From Halobacillus litoralis (GTDB lineage: Bacteria; Bacillota; Bacilli; Bacillales; Halobacillaceae), in the NCBI RefSeq assembly GCF_009856355.1, contig NZ_WMEW01000013.1:1-64000 (forward strand): DNA of 64,000 nucleotides, in the 5' to 3' direction. The position numbers were made by a program, and so were the translations under genes. Below, one piece after another: positions 19,530 through 29,370 of this stretch. The first letter of the stretch is position 1, and the number at the start of each line of letters is the position of its first letter. The notes beneath the pieces are model-generated. The model did not search any database, had not been told where the DNA came from, and saw only the letters and a list, made by a program, of their open reading frames with translations.

Positions 19530-21341
19530 TTATATGGCATCGAGCATTTGAAACTGGGCCTTCACCAGTTCATAATATTCGCCGTGCTGATCCATGAGTT
19601 CATCATGCGATCCCTGTTCAAGGATTTTCCCTTGTTCCAGCACGAAAATGTTGTCAGCTTCACGGATCGTCGACAACCGGTGAGCAATCATAATCGCTGT
19701 TCGACCTTTCAGAAGCTTTTTCAATGCCTGTTGGATTTTCAATTCAGTCTCTGTGTCAATACTTGCCGTTGCTTCATCGAGAATCAATATCCTCGGGTTG
19801 GCCAGCAGAGCCCGTGCAAAGGAAAGCAGCTGCCGTTCGCCGGCAGAGAGGATGTTCCCGCGTTCCTCCACTTCCGTTTCATAGCTGTTGTTTAAGCGTT
19901 GAATAAACCCGTCGGCTCCCACCACTTCTGCTGCTTCTTTCACTTCTTCGTCTGTGGCATCCGGGCGGCCGAAGCGGATATTCTCCATAATGGTTCCAGA
20001 GAAAATGAACGTGTCCTGGAGAACGACACTGATCTGCTGCCTGATACTATCAATGGAAGCATCCTTCAAATCCACACCATCAATTTTCACTGCCCCTTTG
20101 GTCGGGTCGTAAAAGCGGCTGATCAAGTTGGCAATCGTCGATTTCCCTGATCCGGTATGGCCCACGAGCGCCACTGTCTCGCCTGCTTTCATCTCAAGGT
20201 TGATATTATGAAGGGCAATCCGCTTGGAATCGTAGGCAAACTGGACATGATCGAATTCGATATGCCCTTTCATCTCTTTTAATTCCACAGCGTCTTTCTT
20301 CTCTTCTACATTCGGTTCTTCATCAAGGAATTCGAATATCCTCTCAGAAGCCGCCATCGCCATGAGAAGCTGGTTGTACATCATCCCGAGTCTGGAAATA
20401 GGCTCCCAGAACATACCGAGGAAAAAGGCGAACGTTACGAAGTCTCCCACTTCGATCTCTCCCTGCAGAATCAGCCAGGCACCAAAGGATACGAGGATCA
20501 CCGTACCAATGGCGTTGCTCATTTCTACAAACGGCCGGAACATGGCACTCCTCTTCGTCGCTTCCTTCCAAGCGTGGAAGTTATCAGCGTTCACTCCGTC
20601 AAAGTACTCGGTATTTTCCTTTTCCTGTGTAAAGGACTGCGTAATCCGTATTCCCTGCAGGCTCTCATTTAAATGAGAATTCAGCTTCGACTGCTGAATC
20701 CGTACCTGCTGCCAGGACCGTCGGATGTTTCGGCGGAGCTTCGTGGAAATGTAGAACATCAGCGGCATAATCACGAGAATCGCCAGGGCCAGTTTCAGAT
20801 CCAGGGCAAGCAGAATAGCGATGATGCCTGTCAGGAGAACAATATCCATCAGAAGATTGATAATTCCGTTGGTAAACAGCTCCTGTAGAGAGTTGATATC
20901 ATTCATGATCCGCACCAGAATGGATCCGGCCGATCTTGAATCAAAAAACTTGTGAGACAGCCGCTGAACATGGGAAAACAAATGCTGACGGAGATCATAG
21001 ATTACATTCTGACCAAGGATATTAACATACTTTATCCTCAGGGCATTGGCAATATAGCTGAGTCCATACAAGGCGGCAATGCCCACCACAAGCTGGATCA
21101 ATAAATTGGTGTCTCTTTCTGCAATGGCGAGGTCAATCGCCACCTTACCGATTAAAATCGGCACAACCAGCCGGACCAGTGTGGATACCAGCATGGAAAT
21201 GATCGATACAGGCAGCAGGTTTTTCATATACGGTTTGATGTAGGCCAGCAGCCGCCACATCTGTGACCAGTTAAACGGCTTCTCGATGGCCTGGTCCTGT
21301 GAGTATTTGAAACGGTTTAAGTGTCTATTTTTATCCGCCAT
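19530..21341 (-). CDS. Heterodimeric ABC exporter, subunit with intact catalytic Glu
   Basis: A 603-residue half-transporter with six membrane helices (about 35-320) and a C-terminal ATPase. Walker A GHTGSGKST is near residue 385 and Walker B ILILDEATASID has the catalytic Glu. The signature, normally LSGGQ, is LSAGERQ. It pairs with the next gene upstream (21361-23118) and resembles B. subtilis YfiC and other multidrug exporter halves. The start at 21341 is set by AGGAGGGGG eight bases upstream; an upstream ATG overlaps the neighbour's stop. The substrate is unknown. Proximity to cydAB raises CydCD as an alternative, but the sequence looks like the multidrug/lipid type. Confidence 0.85.
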   Translation of the reverse strand: MADKNRHLNRFKYSQDQAIEKPFNWSQMWRLLAYIKPYMKNLLPVSIISMLVSTLVRLVVPILIGKVAIDLAIAERDTNLLIQLVVGIAALYGLSYIANALRIKYVNILGQNVIYDLRQHLFSHVQRLSHKFFDSRSAGSILVRIMNDINSLQELFTNGIINLLMDIVLLTGIIAILLALDLKLALAILVIMPLMFYISTKLRRNIRRSWQQVRIQQSKLNSHLNESLQGIRITQSFTQEKENTEYFDGVNADNFHAWKEATKRSAMFRPFVEMSNAIGTVILVSFGAWLILQGEIEVGDFVTFAFFLGMFWEPISRLGMMYNQLLMAMAASERIFEFLDEEPNVEEKKDAVELKEMKGHIEFDHVQFAYDSKRIALHNINLEMKAGETVALVGHTGSGKSTIANLISRFYDPTKGAVKIDGVDLKDASIDSIRQQISVVLQDTFIFSGTIMENIRFGRPDATDEEVKEAAEVVGADGFIQRLNNSYETEVEERGNILSAGERQLLSFARALLANPRILILDEATASIDTETELKIQQALKKLLKGRTAIMIAHRLSTIREADNIFVLEQGKILEQGSHDELMDQHGEYYELVKAQFQMLDAI

Positions 21342-21360
21342 TGAAACCCCCTCCTTCCTC

Positions 21361-23118
21361 TCATCCATTGGATGCAGGATTCAGAATCTTTTCCTTATCC
21401 TGATATTGAATATCGTAAATGCGCTGGTAAGGTCCTCCATTGCTTAACAGGTCCTCATGGACGCCCCGTTCCTTAACTGCGCCATCCTCAAGAACGATAA
21501 TTTCATCCGCGTGCTTTAATGAAGAAATCCGGTGGGCAATAATGAACGTCGTCCGTCCTTTCATGACCTCCTGGAGAGCTTTTTGGATCTTAAATTCCGT
21601 TTCCATATCAACCGCTGACGTAGCATCATCCAGGATGAGGACAGCCGGGTCAATAAGAATGGCGCGGGCAATGGCAATCCGCTGTTTCTGTCCACCGGAT
21701 AACCCCATCCCCCGTTCTCCGAGAAGCGTGTCATAGCCATCAGATAATTCCATGATGAATTCATGCGCCTGGGCTCTCTTGGCCGCATCGACCACTTCTT
21801 CTATCGTCGCATCCGGATTTCCGTATGCGATATTTTCCTTAATGGAAGTAGAAAATAAGAACGACTCCTGCAGCACAAAGCCGATGTTCTTCCGGAGTGT
21901 CTTCAATCCATAATCGGAGACCGGGCGGCCGTCGACCAGGACGGCGCCTTTCTCAGGTTCATAAAAGCGGGTGATCAGCTGGGTGATACTCGTTTTCCCT
22001 GATCCTGTTGCCCCGATTAAACCGATCGTTTTTCCAGGGGGTGCGTCGAAGCTGATATCCTTGAGTGCTGAATCATCATTCTCCACATAGGTCAAGGTGA
22101 CATCCTTGAAGGTGACGTGACCTTTCAGCCGGTCCTGCTGGATGGCCCCTTCCTTTTCCATGATCTCTTCAGGAGCTTCCAAAATCTCAAGCAGACGCTC
22201 TCCGGAGGCTTTTGCCTGTGAAAACTGGTTTATAACAAATCCAAGGTTCATCAAAGGGCCGAGAATGTACCAGACGAAGCTGAAAAACGCGACAAGCTCC
22301 CCCAGCTGAAGGGATCCGTTTATGACGAGGGATCCACCATAGGCCAGCAGAGCCACCACCGATACGTTCCCGATAAACTCCATCAGGGGAAAATAACGGG
22401 ACCAAATGTTGGACGTATCGATGAACTTCGTGCGGTAATCATTGCTGCGATTGGAGAAACGGCCGATCTCATAATCCTCTCTGGAAAGAGACTTGACCGT
22501 GTTCATCCCGCTGATGTTCTCCTGTACTCTTGTGTTCAGTTTCCCGAAGGACTTCCGGATTTTACGGAATGCCGGGTGTACACGCCGGTCGAACCGGTAG
22601 ACAACAATACCGAGAAACGGCATCGCTGCCATCGTGACCAGTGCCAGGGGAACGGAATAGTAAAACATTACTCCCAGACTGATTCCAATTAATAATACAA
22701 TCCGGAGCAGTTCGGAAAATCCGAAGGACAAAAAGAAACGGAACCCTTCTACATCCGCGGTCAGCCGGGACATCAGGTCCCCGGTTTTGGCGTTGTCATA
22801 GTAGCGGAACGGCAGACGCTGCAGTTTCTTATAAATTTCATCCCTGAGGGTGTAGACAGAACGAATGCCGAAATAATCTCCATAATACTGGTTGAAGTAT
22901 GTAGCCAATCCTTTAACAATCATAAGCCCGATAAATGCGGCACATAAGTAGGGAATCAAGCTGTACTGCTCCCCCGTGACGGCATCGTCAATCGTCTTCT
23001 GCAGTACAATCGGATAAACCACGGTAATGGCAGTAACAAAAAGCAGAGCGAACATAGACCATAAGAAGTAGCTTCTAAACGGCCAGTAAAACGATTTTAA
23101 CTTTTTAAACGTATCCAA
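21361..23118 (-). CDS. Heterodimeric ABC exporter, subunit with degenerate Walker B
   Basis: A 585-residue half-transporter with an N-terminal six-helix domain and ATPase. Walker A is GATGSGKTS near residue 375 and the signature LSGGQKQR is canonical. Walker B reads VLILDDATSAVD, with Asp where the catalytic Glu is normal. This is the partner of the 19530-21341 gene, whose signature is non-canonical. Together they form one working and one degenerate ATP site, as in TM287/288 and BmrCD. It resembles YfiB. The start is TTG at 23118, with GGAGG seven bases upstream; a longer frame to 23181 runs through that site. Confidence 0.85.
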   Translation of the reverse strand: MDTFKKLKSFYWPFRSYFLWSMFALLFVTAITVVYPIVLQKTIDDAVTGEQYSLIPYLCAAFIGLMIVKGLATYFNQYYGDYFGIRSVYTLRDEIYKKLQRLPFRYYDNAKTGDLMSRLTADVEGFRFFLSFGFSELLRIVLLIGISLGVMFYYSVPLALVTMAAMPFLGIVVYRFDRRVHPAFRKIRKSFGKLNTRVQENISGMNTVKSLSREDYEIGRFSNRSNDYRTKFIDTSNIWSRYFPLMEFIGNVSVVALLAYGGSLVINGSLQLGELVAFFSFVWYILGPLMNLGFVINQFSQAKASGERLLEILEAPEEIMEKEGAIQQDRLKGHVTFKDVTLTYVENDDSALKDISFDAPPGKTIGLIGATGSGKTSITQLITRFYEPEKGAVLVDGRPVSDYGLKTLRKNIGFVLQESFLFSTSIKENIAYGNPDATIEEVVDAAKRAQAHEFIMELSDGYDTLLGERGMGLSGGQKQRIAIARAILIDPAVLILDDATSAVDMETEFKIQKALQEVMKGRTTFIIAHRISSLKHADEIIVLEDGAVKERGVHEDLLSNGGPYQRIYDIQYQDKEKILNPASNG

Positions 23119-23495
23119 ATCGTGACCTCCTTTGCTGTCAACGTAATTATAAATATATCGGGTATCGAAATAAATTGCCACCCATTTGAATTAATTTTTA
23201 AAATTTTCTGTTAGCCTCATCTTTTCTCTTTCCTGACTCGTGTTTCTTCCAAATAGACGAATGACCCTGTTCCTATCATTGAACAGCCCCGGCATGCATG
23301 TTCTTCTATGTTTGATCCATAATAACATAAGACTCTCCTACTCTATCCGTTAATTAGAAAGATATGTAAAAAACGTAAGCGGATATGCGATGTTTTAAGC
23401 GTTTTTTCGTTAAATCATTGAAATCCTCCGGGTGCTTCCGCTATTCTATTAGAGAGGTAAGTACAAGGACATGAAGAAAGGAGCTCTATCCAGCT
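23119..23495. other. Intergenic region between ABC exporter and mscS
   Basis: About 380 bases between divergent genes. A candidate promoter for mscS is at 23418-23447. Upstream, AAAAAACG and CGTTTTTT (about 23366-23407) form an 8-bp inverted repeat with a 24-base loop, of unknown meaning. Nothing else is seen. Confidence 0.5.
23418..23447 (+). promoter_or_regulatory. Candidate sigma-A promoter of mscS
   Basis: TTGAAA (23418-23423), 18-base spacer, TATTCT (23442-23447), about 50 bases before the mscS start. Confidence 0.4.
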
Positions 23496-24338
23496 ATGAA
23501 CTTATTTGAAGAAGGACTAAAATTTAACCTCTCAGAACTTGTCGAACTGCTGATCCAGGTCGGCTTGAAAGTACTCGTACTCCTGATTGGTTATGCCATT
23601 GTAAAACCACTCGGCCGTAAAGCCATTGAAACGGCCATCAACCGACTGAGCACACAAAGGAAACTCTCCGAAGGACGGAATAAAACATTACAGAAACTTT
23701 CTGTTAACATCTTTTCCTATGCTCTTATTTTCATTCTCGTCATGATGCTTTTCAGTGCTGTAGGCATTGAAATCGGACCCCTTCTTGCCGGAGCAGGAAT
23801 TGTAGGTCTCGCTATCGGCTTCGGTGCCCAGGGGCTTGTATCCGATATCGTTACAGGCTTCTTTATTCTGCTTGAACGCCAGGTGGAAGTGGATGATTAT
23901 GTAACAGCCGGAGGCTATGACGGCATTGTCGAGGAAGTCGGGATCCGTACCACACGCATCCGCAGCTTTGACGGTACATTGAACTTCATTCCGAACCGCA
24001 ATATCTCCGGAGTGGCCAACCATTCCCGCGGCAACATGCGTGCCCTTGTGGACATCGGGATCGGCTATGATGAGAATATTGACGAAGCGATGGCTGTCCT
24101 GCAGAAAGTTGCCCTGGATTTCCAACAGGATGAACGCTTCAAAGAAGGCCCGGACGTCCTTGGCGTCCAAAGCCTCGGTTCCTCCGATGTCGTGATCCGT
24201 ATTCTTGGTAAAACGGAAAACATGGAGCAGTGGGCAGTAGAACGCGATCTTAGAAAAGCGATGAAAGAAGCGCTTGATGCTGCAGGAATTGAAATTCCAT
24301 TCCCTCACCAGGTATACGTTCATAAAAACGAAGAATAA
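23496..24338 (+). CDS. mscS: Small-conductance mechanosensitive channel
   Basis: A 280-residue MscS-family channel that opens on hypo-osmotic shock to release solutes. Three membrane helices lie in the first 110 residues. The pore helix GPLLAGAGIVGLAIGFGAQ is typical (Gly/Ala pattern), followed by the beta domain and an alpha/beta cytosolic vestibule. It corresponds to B. subtilis YkuT, also near dapHL. AAAGGAGC precedes the ATG. A bidirectional terminator follows. Confidence 0.93.
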   Translation: MNLFEEGLKFNLSELVELLIQVGLKVLVLLIGYAIVKPLGRKAIETAINRLSTQRKLSEGRNKTLQKLSVNIFSYALIFILVMMLFSAVGIEIGPLLAGAGIVGLAIGFGAQGLVSDIVTGFFILLERQVEVDDYVTAGGYDGIVEEVGIRTTRIRSFDGTLNFIPNRNISGVANHSRGNMRALVDIGIGYDENIDEAMAVLQKVALDFQQDERFKEGPDVLGVQSLGSSDVVIRILGKTENMEQWAVERDLRKAMKEALDAAGIEIPFPHQVYVHKNEE

Positions 24339-24342
24339 CCGA

Positions 24343-24376
24343 AAAAACGCCCGGATGGCTTCATCCGGGCGTTTTC
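24343..24376. terminator. Bidirectional terminator mscS / CNNM-CorC
   Basis: Stem AAAACGCCCGGATG and complement with a three-base loop, A and T runs on either side, between convergent genes. Confidence 0.88.
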
Positions 24377-25666
24377 TTATTCCTCTACTTTCCACACTTC
24401 CACTTTTTTGATCTGGCCTTTCACCATATCGACAACCTTAAAGGAATAACCGCTGTTCACGACGATTGTCCCTTCTTCTGCTTCATAATCCTGCGTGTAA
24501 ATCCATCCCGATATCGTATCAATATCCTCATGATGAAGGTTCACTTGAAAGTATTCATTGATATCCTGAACGGCCGTTTTTCCTTCGACAAGATAATGAC
24601 CGTTTTTCAAACGCTTGATGTCCCGCTCTTCTTCTGCATCGAATTCATCTCTGATTTCCCCGACGATTTCCTCAAGGATATCCTCCACGGTTACGATTCC
24701 AGCCGTTCCCCCGTATTCATCAATGAGAACAGCCATATGATTATGCTCCTTCTGCATTTTTACAAGCAGATCATGAATCGGTACATTTTCAAAAACCTTC
24801 ATGACCGGACGCATAAACGGCCGGAGTGTTGTCTGCTGCTCCGCATCATCAAAAAGCAGCTCTTTCATATGAATGATTCCAATCACTTCATCCTTATTCC
24901 CATCAATGACGGGATAACGGGTGAAACGGTTCTGCTTCACTTCCCGGATCGTATTGGACACCGACTGATGAACATGGATGACAGCCATTTCCGTACGCGG
25001 GATCATAATTTCCTTCGCGGTCCGGTTGTCAAATTCAAAAATCCGATCGACATACGTATATTCCGAACGGTTGATTTCGCCCTTTTGATAGCTTTGAGAC
25101 AAAATATGGCGTAGTTCTTCTTCGGAGTGCGCCTCTTCCGATTCATTGGCTGTGTGGTAACCGAGCATCCTTACAAAGATATTGGCAGCCCCGTTCAACA
25201 GCCAGATCAACGGGTACATGACCTTGCTGTAAAGCATGAGAGGCCTGGACAACATAAGGGTGATCGCTTCTGCTTTTTGAATCGCCACAGTCTTTGGTGC
25301 AAGTTCCCCGAGAACAACATGGAGAAATGTGATAACAAAAAAGGCAATGGCAAAGGACAGCGTATGAGTGACCCCTTCCGGCAGTGGAAAACGGTCAAAC
25401 AAAGGACGCAGCAGGACGTCCAGTGTCGGTTCTCCCAGCCACCCTAAGCCGAGCGCCGTGATCGTGATCCCAAGCTGACAGGCCGAAAGATAGTAATCCA
25501 GATCGTTCAACACTTTCAAGGCGTTGCGCGCCCGTTTATTCCCGTCAGCAGCCGCCGACTCGATACGCGTTTTTCTCACTTTAACAATCGCGAATTCACT
25601 TGCGACAAAGAAAGCCGTTAAGATAATTAAAACCGCAACAGCGGATAATTTTAACACCGATTCCAT
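24377..25666 (-). CDS. CNNM/CorC-family membrane protein (hemolysin-like)
   Basis: A 429-residue protein with the DUF21/CNNM membrane domain (about residues 1-190, four helices), a pair of CBS domains (about 205-330, with MIPRTEM at the start) and a C-terminal CorC/HlyC domain (about 345-425). Family members bind Mg-ATP through the CBS pair and are linked to Mg2+ or Co2+ efflux. Older names call them hemolysins, without good reason. It takes the place between ykuT and dapL homologues. Confidence 0.9.
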   Translation of the reverse strand: MESVLKLSAVAVLIILTAFFVASEFAIVKVRKTRIESAAADGNKRARNALKVLNDLDYYLSACQLGITITALGLGWLGEPTLDVLLRPLFDRFPLPEGVTHTLSFAIAFFVITFLHVVLGELAPKTVAIQKAEAITLMLSRPLMLYSKVMYPLIWLLNGAANIFVRMLGYHTANESEEAHSEEELRHILSQSYQKGEINRSEYTYVDRIFEFDNRTAKEIMIPRTEMAVIHVHQSVSNTIREVKQNRFTRYPVIDGNKDEVIGIIHMKELLFDDAEQQTTLRPFMRPVMKVFENVPIHDLLVKMQKEHNHMAVLIDEYGGTAGIVTVEDILEEIVGEIRDEFDAEEERDIKRLKNGHYLVEGKTAVQDINEYFQVNLHHEDIDTISGWIYTQDYEAEEGTIVVNSGYSFKVVDMVKGQIKKVEVWKVEE

Positions 25667-25688
25667 TTCAGCCGATTCCCTCCCGTAT

Positions 25689-25720
25689 GGAAAAAGAGGA
25701 GCCGTCCCTCCTCTTTTTCC
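25689..25720 (-). terminator. Terminator of dapL
   Basis: Stem GGAAAAAGAGGAG and complement with a short loop, between the dapL stop and the CNNM start, flanked by A and T tracts. Confidence 0.7.
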
Positions 25721-25825
25721 ACTGATTGCTTATGCGAACGTTCTACTACGCATATTTTACCAATATGGACGTATTCTAAACACCTTTCTCTAGTGTTCAC
25801 ATAAGCCGGGAACCTATACGCAGCC

Positions 25826-26950
25826 TTATAAGGAACGAAGGGTCTGCTCGACCGTATCGACGCCAACGAGGAGGGCTTCTTCTTTCGGCATTAAGGAGGA
25901 TTGGTGCAGACCGGCCTCCGAGTCAACGCCAAGCCAGAACATAAAGCCCGGGATCTCCTTGAGCATGTATCCAAAGTCTTCCCCCGTCATGGCCATAGGT
26001 GCTTCCTTGAAGGTATAAGGGAGGCGTTCCATAATCTTTTGAAACGTCTCCACCTGTTCTTTATCGTTATACACCTGATGATAGGTGGAGCCATAATCAA
26101 TGGAAACGCTGCAGTCGTGGGCGGTTTCAAATCCACGCGCCATTTTTTCGATCTCTTCCTTCACGAGCTGCATGGATTCCGGTGAGAGGGTACGGATCGT
26201 TCCTTCCAGTCTGGCTGTTTCCGCAATGATATTCTGGACCGTCCCCGCCTCGATTTTCCCTACGGTAATCACAGCACTGTCAAGCGGATCCATCCGACGG
26301 GCGACAATCTGCTGAATGTGCGTCACAAATGTGCTCGCCGCTACTCCCATATCATGGGTCAGATGTGGAAAGGCCGCATGACCGCCCACGCCGTGGAAAT
26401 CAATGAACAGCTCACTCGTATTGGCAAACAGCAGCCCTGGACGTGAAGTTACCGTCCCTACAGGCAGCTCCGGTGCCACGTGCAGCGCAAAAATCACATC
26501 CGGCTTCATCTGTTTCATTGGACCGGAGGCGAGCATCGGCTCCGCTCCGCCCGGGCCTTCTTCTGCCGGTTGGAAAAGAAAAACAACATCGTCCTCAGCC
26601 GGGCTCTCAGCGAGACGCGACAAAGCGCCAAGGGCGATCGTCATATGAAAATCGTGACCACAGGCATGCATACGCCCTTCGTGGATCGATGAAAACGGAT
26701 AGCCGGTGGTTTCGGTCAAAGGAAGACCGTCGATATCTGCGCGGTATCCGATCGTCCGCTTTCCTTCCGTCCCTTTAACATGGACAAACACGCCGGTTCT
26801 CCACGTCTCTATCGTCAGCCTCTCCTGAGGCAGTGTTTCAATGTAGGAAAGCAGATAGGTCTGTGTTTGATATTCTTCAAATCCCAGTTCAGGAATTTGA
26901 TGCAGTTCCCTGCGGATGTTTACCAGTTGATCCAGTTGCACAACATTCAC
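25826..26950 (-). CDS. dapL: N-acetyldiaminopimelate deacetylase
   Basis: A 374-residue M20-family metallopeptidase-like enzyme. It hydrolyses N-acetyl-LL-diaminopimelate to LL-diaminopimelate in the acetyl branch of lysine and peptidoglycan synthesis. The motifs ADIDGLPL (Asp ligand region), ACGHDFHM and PAEEGPGG near residues 72-135 hold metal ligands and the catalytic Glu. It corresponds to B. subtilis YkuR and follows dapH, but a hairpin separates the two. Confidence 0.93.
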   Translation of the reverse strand: MNVVQLDQLVNIRRELHQIPELGFEEYQTQTYLLSYIETLPQERLTIETWRTGVFVHVKGTEGKRTIGYRADIDGLPLTETTGYPFSSIHEGRMHACGHDFHMTIALGALSRLAESPAEDDVVFLFQPAEEGPGGAEPMLASGPMKQMKPDVIFALHVAPELPVGTVTSRPGLLFANTSELFIDFHGVGGHAAFPHLTHDMGVAASTFVTHIQQIVARRMDPLDSAVITVGKIEAGTVQNIIAETARLEGTIRTLSPESMQLVKEEIEKMARGFETAHDCSVSIDYGSTYHQVYNDKEQVETFQKIMERLPYTFKEAPMAMTGEDFGYMLKEIPGFMFWLGVDSEAGLHQSSLMPKEEALLVGVDTVEQTLRSL

Positions 26951-26960
26951 TCCTTCTATA

Positions 26961-26985
26961 GAAAAACCCTGCAGGATGCAGGGTA
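26961..26985 (-). terminator. Hairpin between dapH and dapL
   Basis: An 8-bp stem ACCCTGCA with a three-base loop and TTTTTC on the reverse strand lies inside what is normally one operon. It may lower dapL expression relative to dapH. Confidence 0.6.
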
Positions 26986-27041
26986 TCAGACAGGCGCAGC
27001 CCGCTTTGGACTACGCCTGTACAAAGCATATGAAAGTGGTA

Positions 27042-27761
27042 TTAGTTATCCAGCTTTCGCAGCTCCTGTTTAATTTCTGTTTTTGATTTTGTCTGATCAT
27101 CAATTTCTTTAATGACCTTAGCCGGCGTTCCCGCAGCAAGGGTGTTGGCAGGCACGTCTTCTGTAACAATCGCACCAGCAGCGACTACAGCGCCTTCTCC
27201 AACCGTAACACCTTCCAATACAACCGCATTGGCGCCGATAACAACCCCGTCTTCAATGACAACCGGCTGAGCAGAAGGAGGCTCAATGACCCCTGCAAGC
27301 ACAGCGCCTGCACCAATGTGGCAGTTCCTGCCGACCGTTGCACGACCACCGAGAACGACGTTCATGTCAATCATCGTACCTTCTCCGACTACGGAGCCGA
27401 TGTTGATCATCGCACCAAGCATGATCACCGCTCCATCACCGATTTCCACTTGGTCGCGGATGACAGCACCCGGCTCAATCCGTGCATTGACCTTCTTCAA
27501 GTCAAGCAGCGGAATCGCAGAGTTGCGGCGGTCATTTTCAAGGACATAATCCTCAATGGCATCCTCATACTTTTCAAGAAGCGGCTGAATGACTTTCCAT
27601 TCCCCGAAAATGACTCCCGTGTTTCCAGTAATGAAGTCCTGGACCTGGTCACCAAATTCAAGGCTTTCCAAGTCTTTTCCTTTAAGATAAACCTTTACAG
27701 GTGTAGATTTTTCACTGTTTGAGATAAACGAAATAATTTCGTTGGCATCCATTTGTTTCAT
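27042..27761 (-). CDS. dapH: Tetrahydrodipicolinate N-acetyltransferase
   Basis: A 239-residue left-handed beta-helix acyltransferase that acetylates tetrahydrodipicolinate from acetyl-CoA. The hexapeptide repeats run from about residue 85 to 205 ([20 protein letters not shown] and following). The N-terminal part [10 protein letters not shown] matches B. subtilis DapH (YkuQ) closely. It is the first gene of the dapHL pair. AGGAAGAG precedes the start. Confidence 0.95.
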   Translation of the reverse strand: MKQMDANEIISFISNSEKSTPVKVYLKGKDLESLEFGDQVQDFITGNTGVIFGEWKVIQPLLEKYEDAIEDYVLENDRRNSAIPLLDLKKVNARIEPGAVIRDQVEIGDGAVIMLGAMINIGSVVGEGTMIDMNVVLGGRATVGRNCHIGAGAVLAGVIEPPSAQPVVIEDGVVIGANAVVLEGVTVGEGAVVAAGAIVTEDVPANTLAAGTPAKVIKEIDDQTKSKTEIKQELRKLDN

Positions 27762-27825
27762 CAGTCATCTCTTCCTCCTTTATGTATCTTTCATCCTTTA
27801 CTTTATCAAAGGATGTCCGGGGTTA

Positions 27826-29295
27826 TCAATCTTTTTTCGGAATTTGCAGAATGAGTAGAAAACTAACGGCCGCTAAAAGGACCAGACTGATATAGACAAT
27901 ATGGAGACCCGAGGTCAGCCCCTGCTGCAGCACATCAAGAGCGTCCTCCCCTAACGAGAGCCGCGTTTCTTCACGAAGGAGAGCATTCGTATCATCAATA
28001 CTCAGCCGGCTGCCCATCCCAGCCTCCTCGATAACGTTCGATACCCGGCTGTTCAACAGGCCGCCGAGCAGAGCCGCTCCCAGAGCACTGCCAATCGTCC
28101 TCATAAACATATTGGACGCCGTCGCTATCCCTCTTTTCTCCCAGCTTACACTATTTTGGATGGAGACGATGAAGGACGTGGTCGTCAATCCCATCCCGAC
28201 CCCGATGAACAGGGAGCCTGCCGCCGCAAATAAGGGACCTTTCTCAGGAGAAAGCAGGGAAAAAACAATGCTTCCGACAATAAGAGCGACACCGCCGGCG
28301 AGAGCGGTCGGCCGGAAACCGATTCTCAAAAACAATCGTCCGGCTGCAGCTGAAGCAGCCGGCCAGCCGATCGACATCGTTGTGAGGGTAAAGCCTGCTA
28401 CAGTAGCGGACTGCTCCATCACGCCCTGGACAAAAGCCGGCAGATAGCTGCTCACACCGATTAAAATCATTCCCGTTATAAGCGAGGTCGCATTGGAATA
28501 ACGAATGGACCGGATCTGCCACAGATCGAGCGGCATCATAGGGTCCTTCATCTTCCTTTCATGAAAAAGGAAGGCAAGAGCCCCGCCGCCCGCAATCACT
28601 GCCAGTCCGGCCATTCCCCATGAAAGCCAGGCGATGCTCGTTCCACCCTCCACCAGGATGACAATCAGGGAGCTGACGGAAACCATCACCCATAGGGAAC
28701 CCGGCAGATCCACGCTCCGCTTTTCCGTTGTCTTCTCTTCCTTGAAAAAGAACAAAATGCCGAGGAGTGCCAGAATACCAAGAGGCAGGTTCATCCAGAA
28801 GACGTAGGGCCAGCTGAGCACGTCAACGAACAATCCGCCCAGCAGCGGCCCTGCGACCGCAGATATCCCCCATACACTGGACAGCCACCCCTGGATGCCG
28901 GCTCGTTCTTCTTTCGTATAAATATCTCCGACAATCGTTGTTGCAATCGGCATCAATGCTCCTGCCCCGAGTCCCTGAATCAGTCTTGCGCCAATCAGGA
29001 CTTCCATCGAAGGCGCAAGCGCACATAAAACCGCTCCTGTTAAAAACAAACCGATCCCGATCATAAACACTGGTTTTCGACCAAACACATCGGAAAGCCG
29101 CCCGAACAGAAGAACGGTGGCCGCGTTTGTTAAAAGATAGGCTGAGAACACCCAGGAATACCACCGGAAACCGCCCAGGTCTGCAGCAATACTCGGCATG
29201 GCTGTAGAAACGATAGTGGCTTCAATAGCCGCCAGAAACATGGCAAGCATAATAGATGCAAGGACGAGACCTCTATTTTGTTGTGTCTTCGACAT
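27826..29295 (-). CDS. MFS drug exporter, DHA2 (14-helix) type
   Basis: A 489-residue transporter with about 14 hydrophobic helices. The motif GRLSDVFGRKP in the loop between helices 2 and 3 (near residue 63) is motif A of the major facilitator superfamily. The motif in helix 5 (LIQGLGAGALMPIATT) is the proton-drug antiporter motif C region. The EmrB/QacA-like class uses the proton gradient to export toxic compounds; the substrate is unknown. The start MSKTQQN at 29295 has GGTGGAG upstream. The upstream in-frame ATG lies in the preceding terminator. Confidence 0.88.
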   Translation of the reverse strand: MSKTQQNRGLVLASIMLAMFLAAIEATIVSTAMPSIAADLGGFRWYSWVFSAYLLTNAATVLLFGRLSDVFGRKPVFMIGIGLFLTGAVLCALAPSMEVLIGARLIQGLGAGALMPIATTIVGDIYTKEERAGIQGWLSSVWGISAVAGPLLGGLFVDVLSWPYVFWMNLPLGILALLGILFFFKEEKTTEKRSVDLPGSLWVMVSVSSLIVILVEGGTSIAWLSWGMAGLAVIAGGGALAFLFHERKMKDPMMPLDLWQIRSIRYSNATSLITGMILIGVSSYLPAFVQGVMEQSATVAGFTLTTMSIGWPAASAAAGRLFLRIGFRPTALAGGVALIVGSIVFSLLSPEKGPLFAAAGSLFIGVGMGLTTTSFIVSIQNSVSWEKRGIATASNMFMRTIGSALGAALLGGLLNSRVSNVIEEAGMGSRLSIDDTNALLREETRLSLGEDALDVLQQGLTSGLHIVYISLVLLAAVSFLLILQIPKKD

Positions 29296-29318
29296 ATGTA
29301 TCTCCACCTTTTTCATTA

Positions 29319-29351
29319 TAAAAAAAGATGACACCCGGTGGATGTCATCTA
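29319..29351 (-). terminator. Terminator of cbpB/darB
   Basis: Stem AGATGACA with its complement and a nine-base loop, followed on the reverse strand by seven T, between the CBS protein and the MFS gene. Confidence 0.8.
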
Positions 29352-29370
29352 TTTTACCATAGATGGAAGA

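Noticed and set aside
19530..23118. Reading the ABC pair as CydC and CydD
   Set aside because: Position next to cydAB suggests it, but sequence and the asymmetric ATP sites look like YfiBC/BmrCD exporters, and a terminator plus a 250-base gap separates them from cydA.
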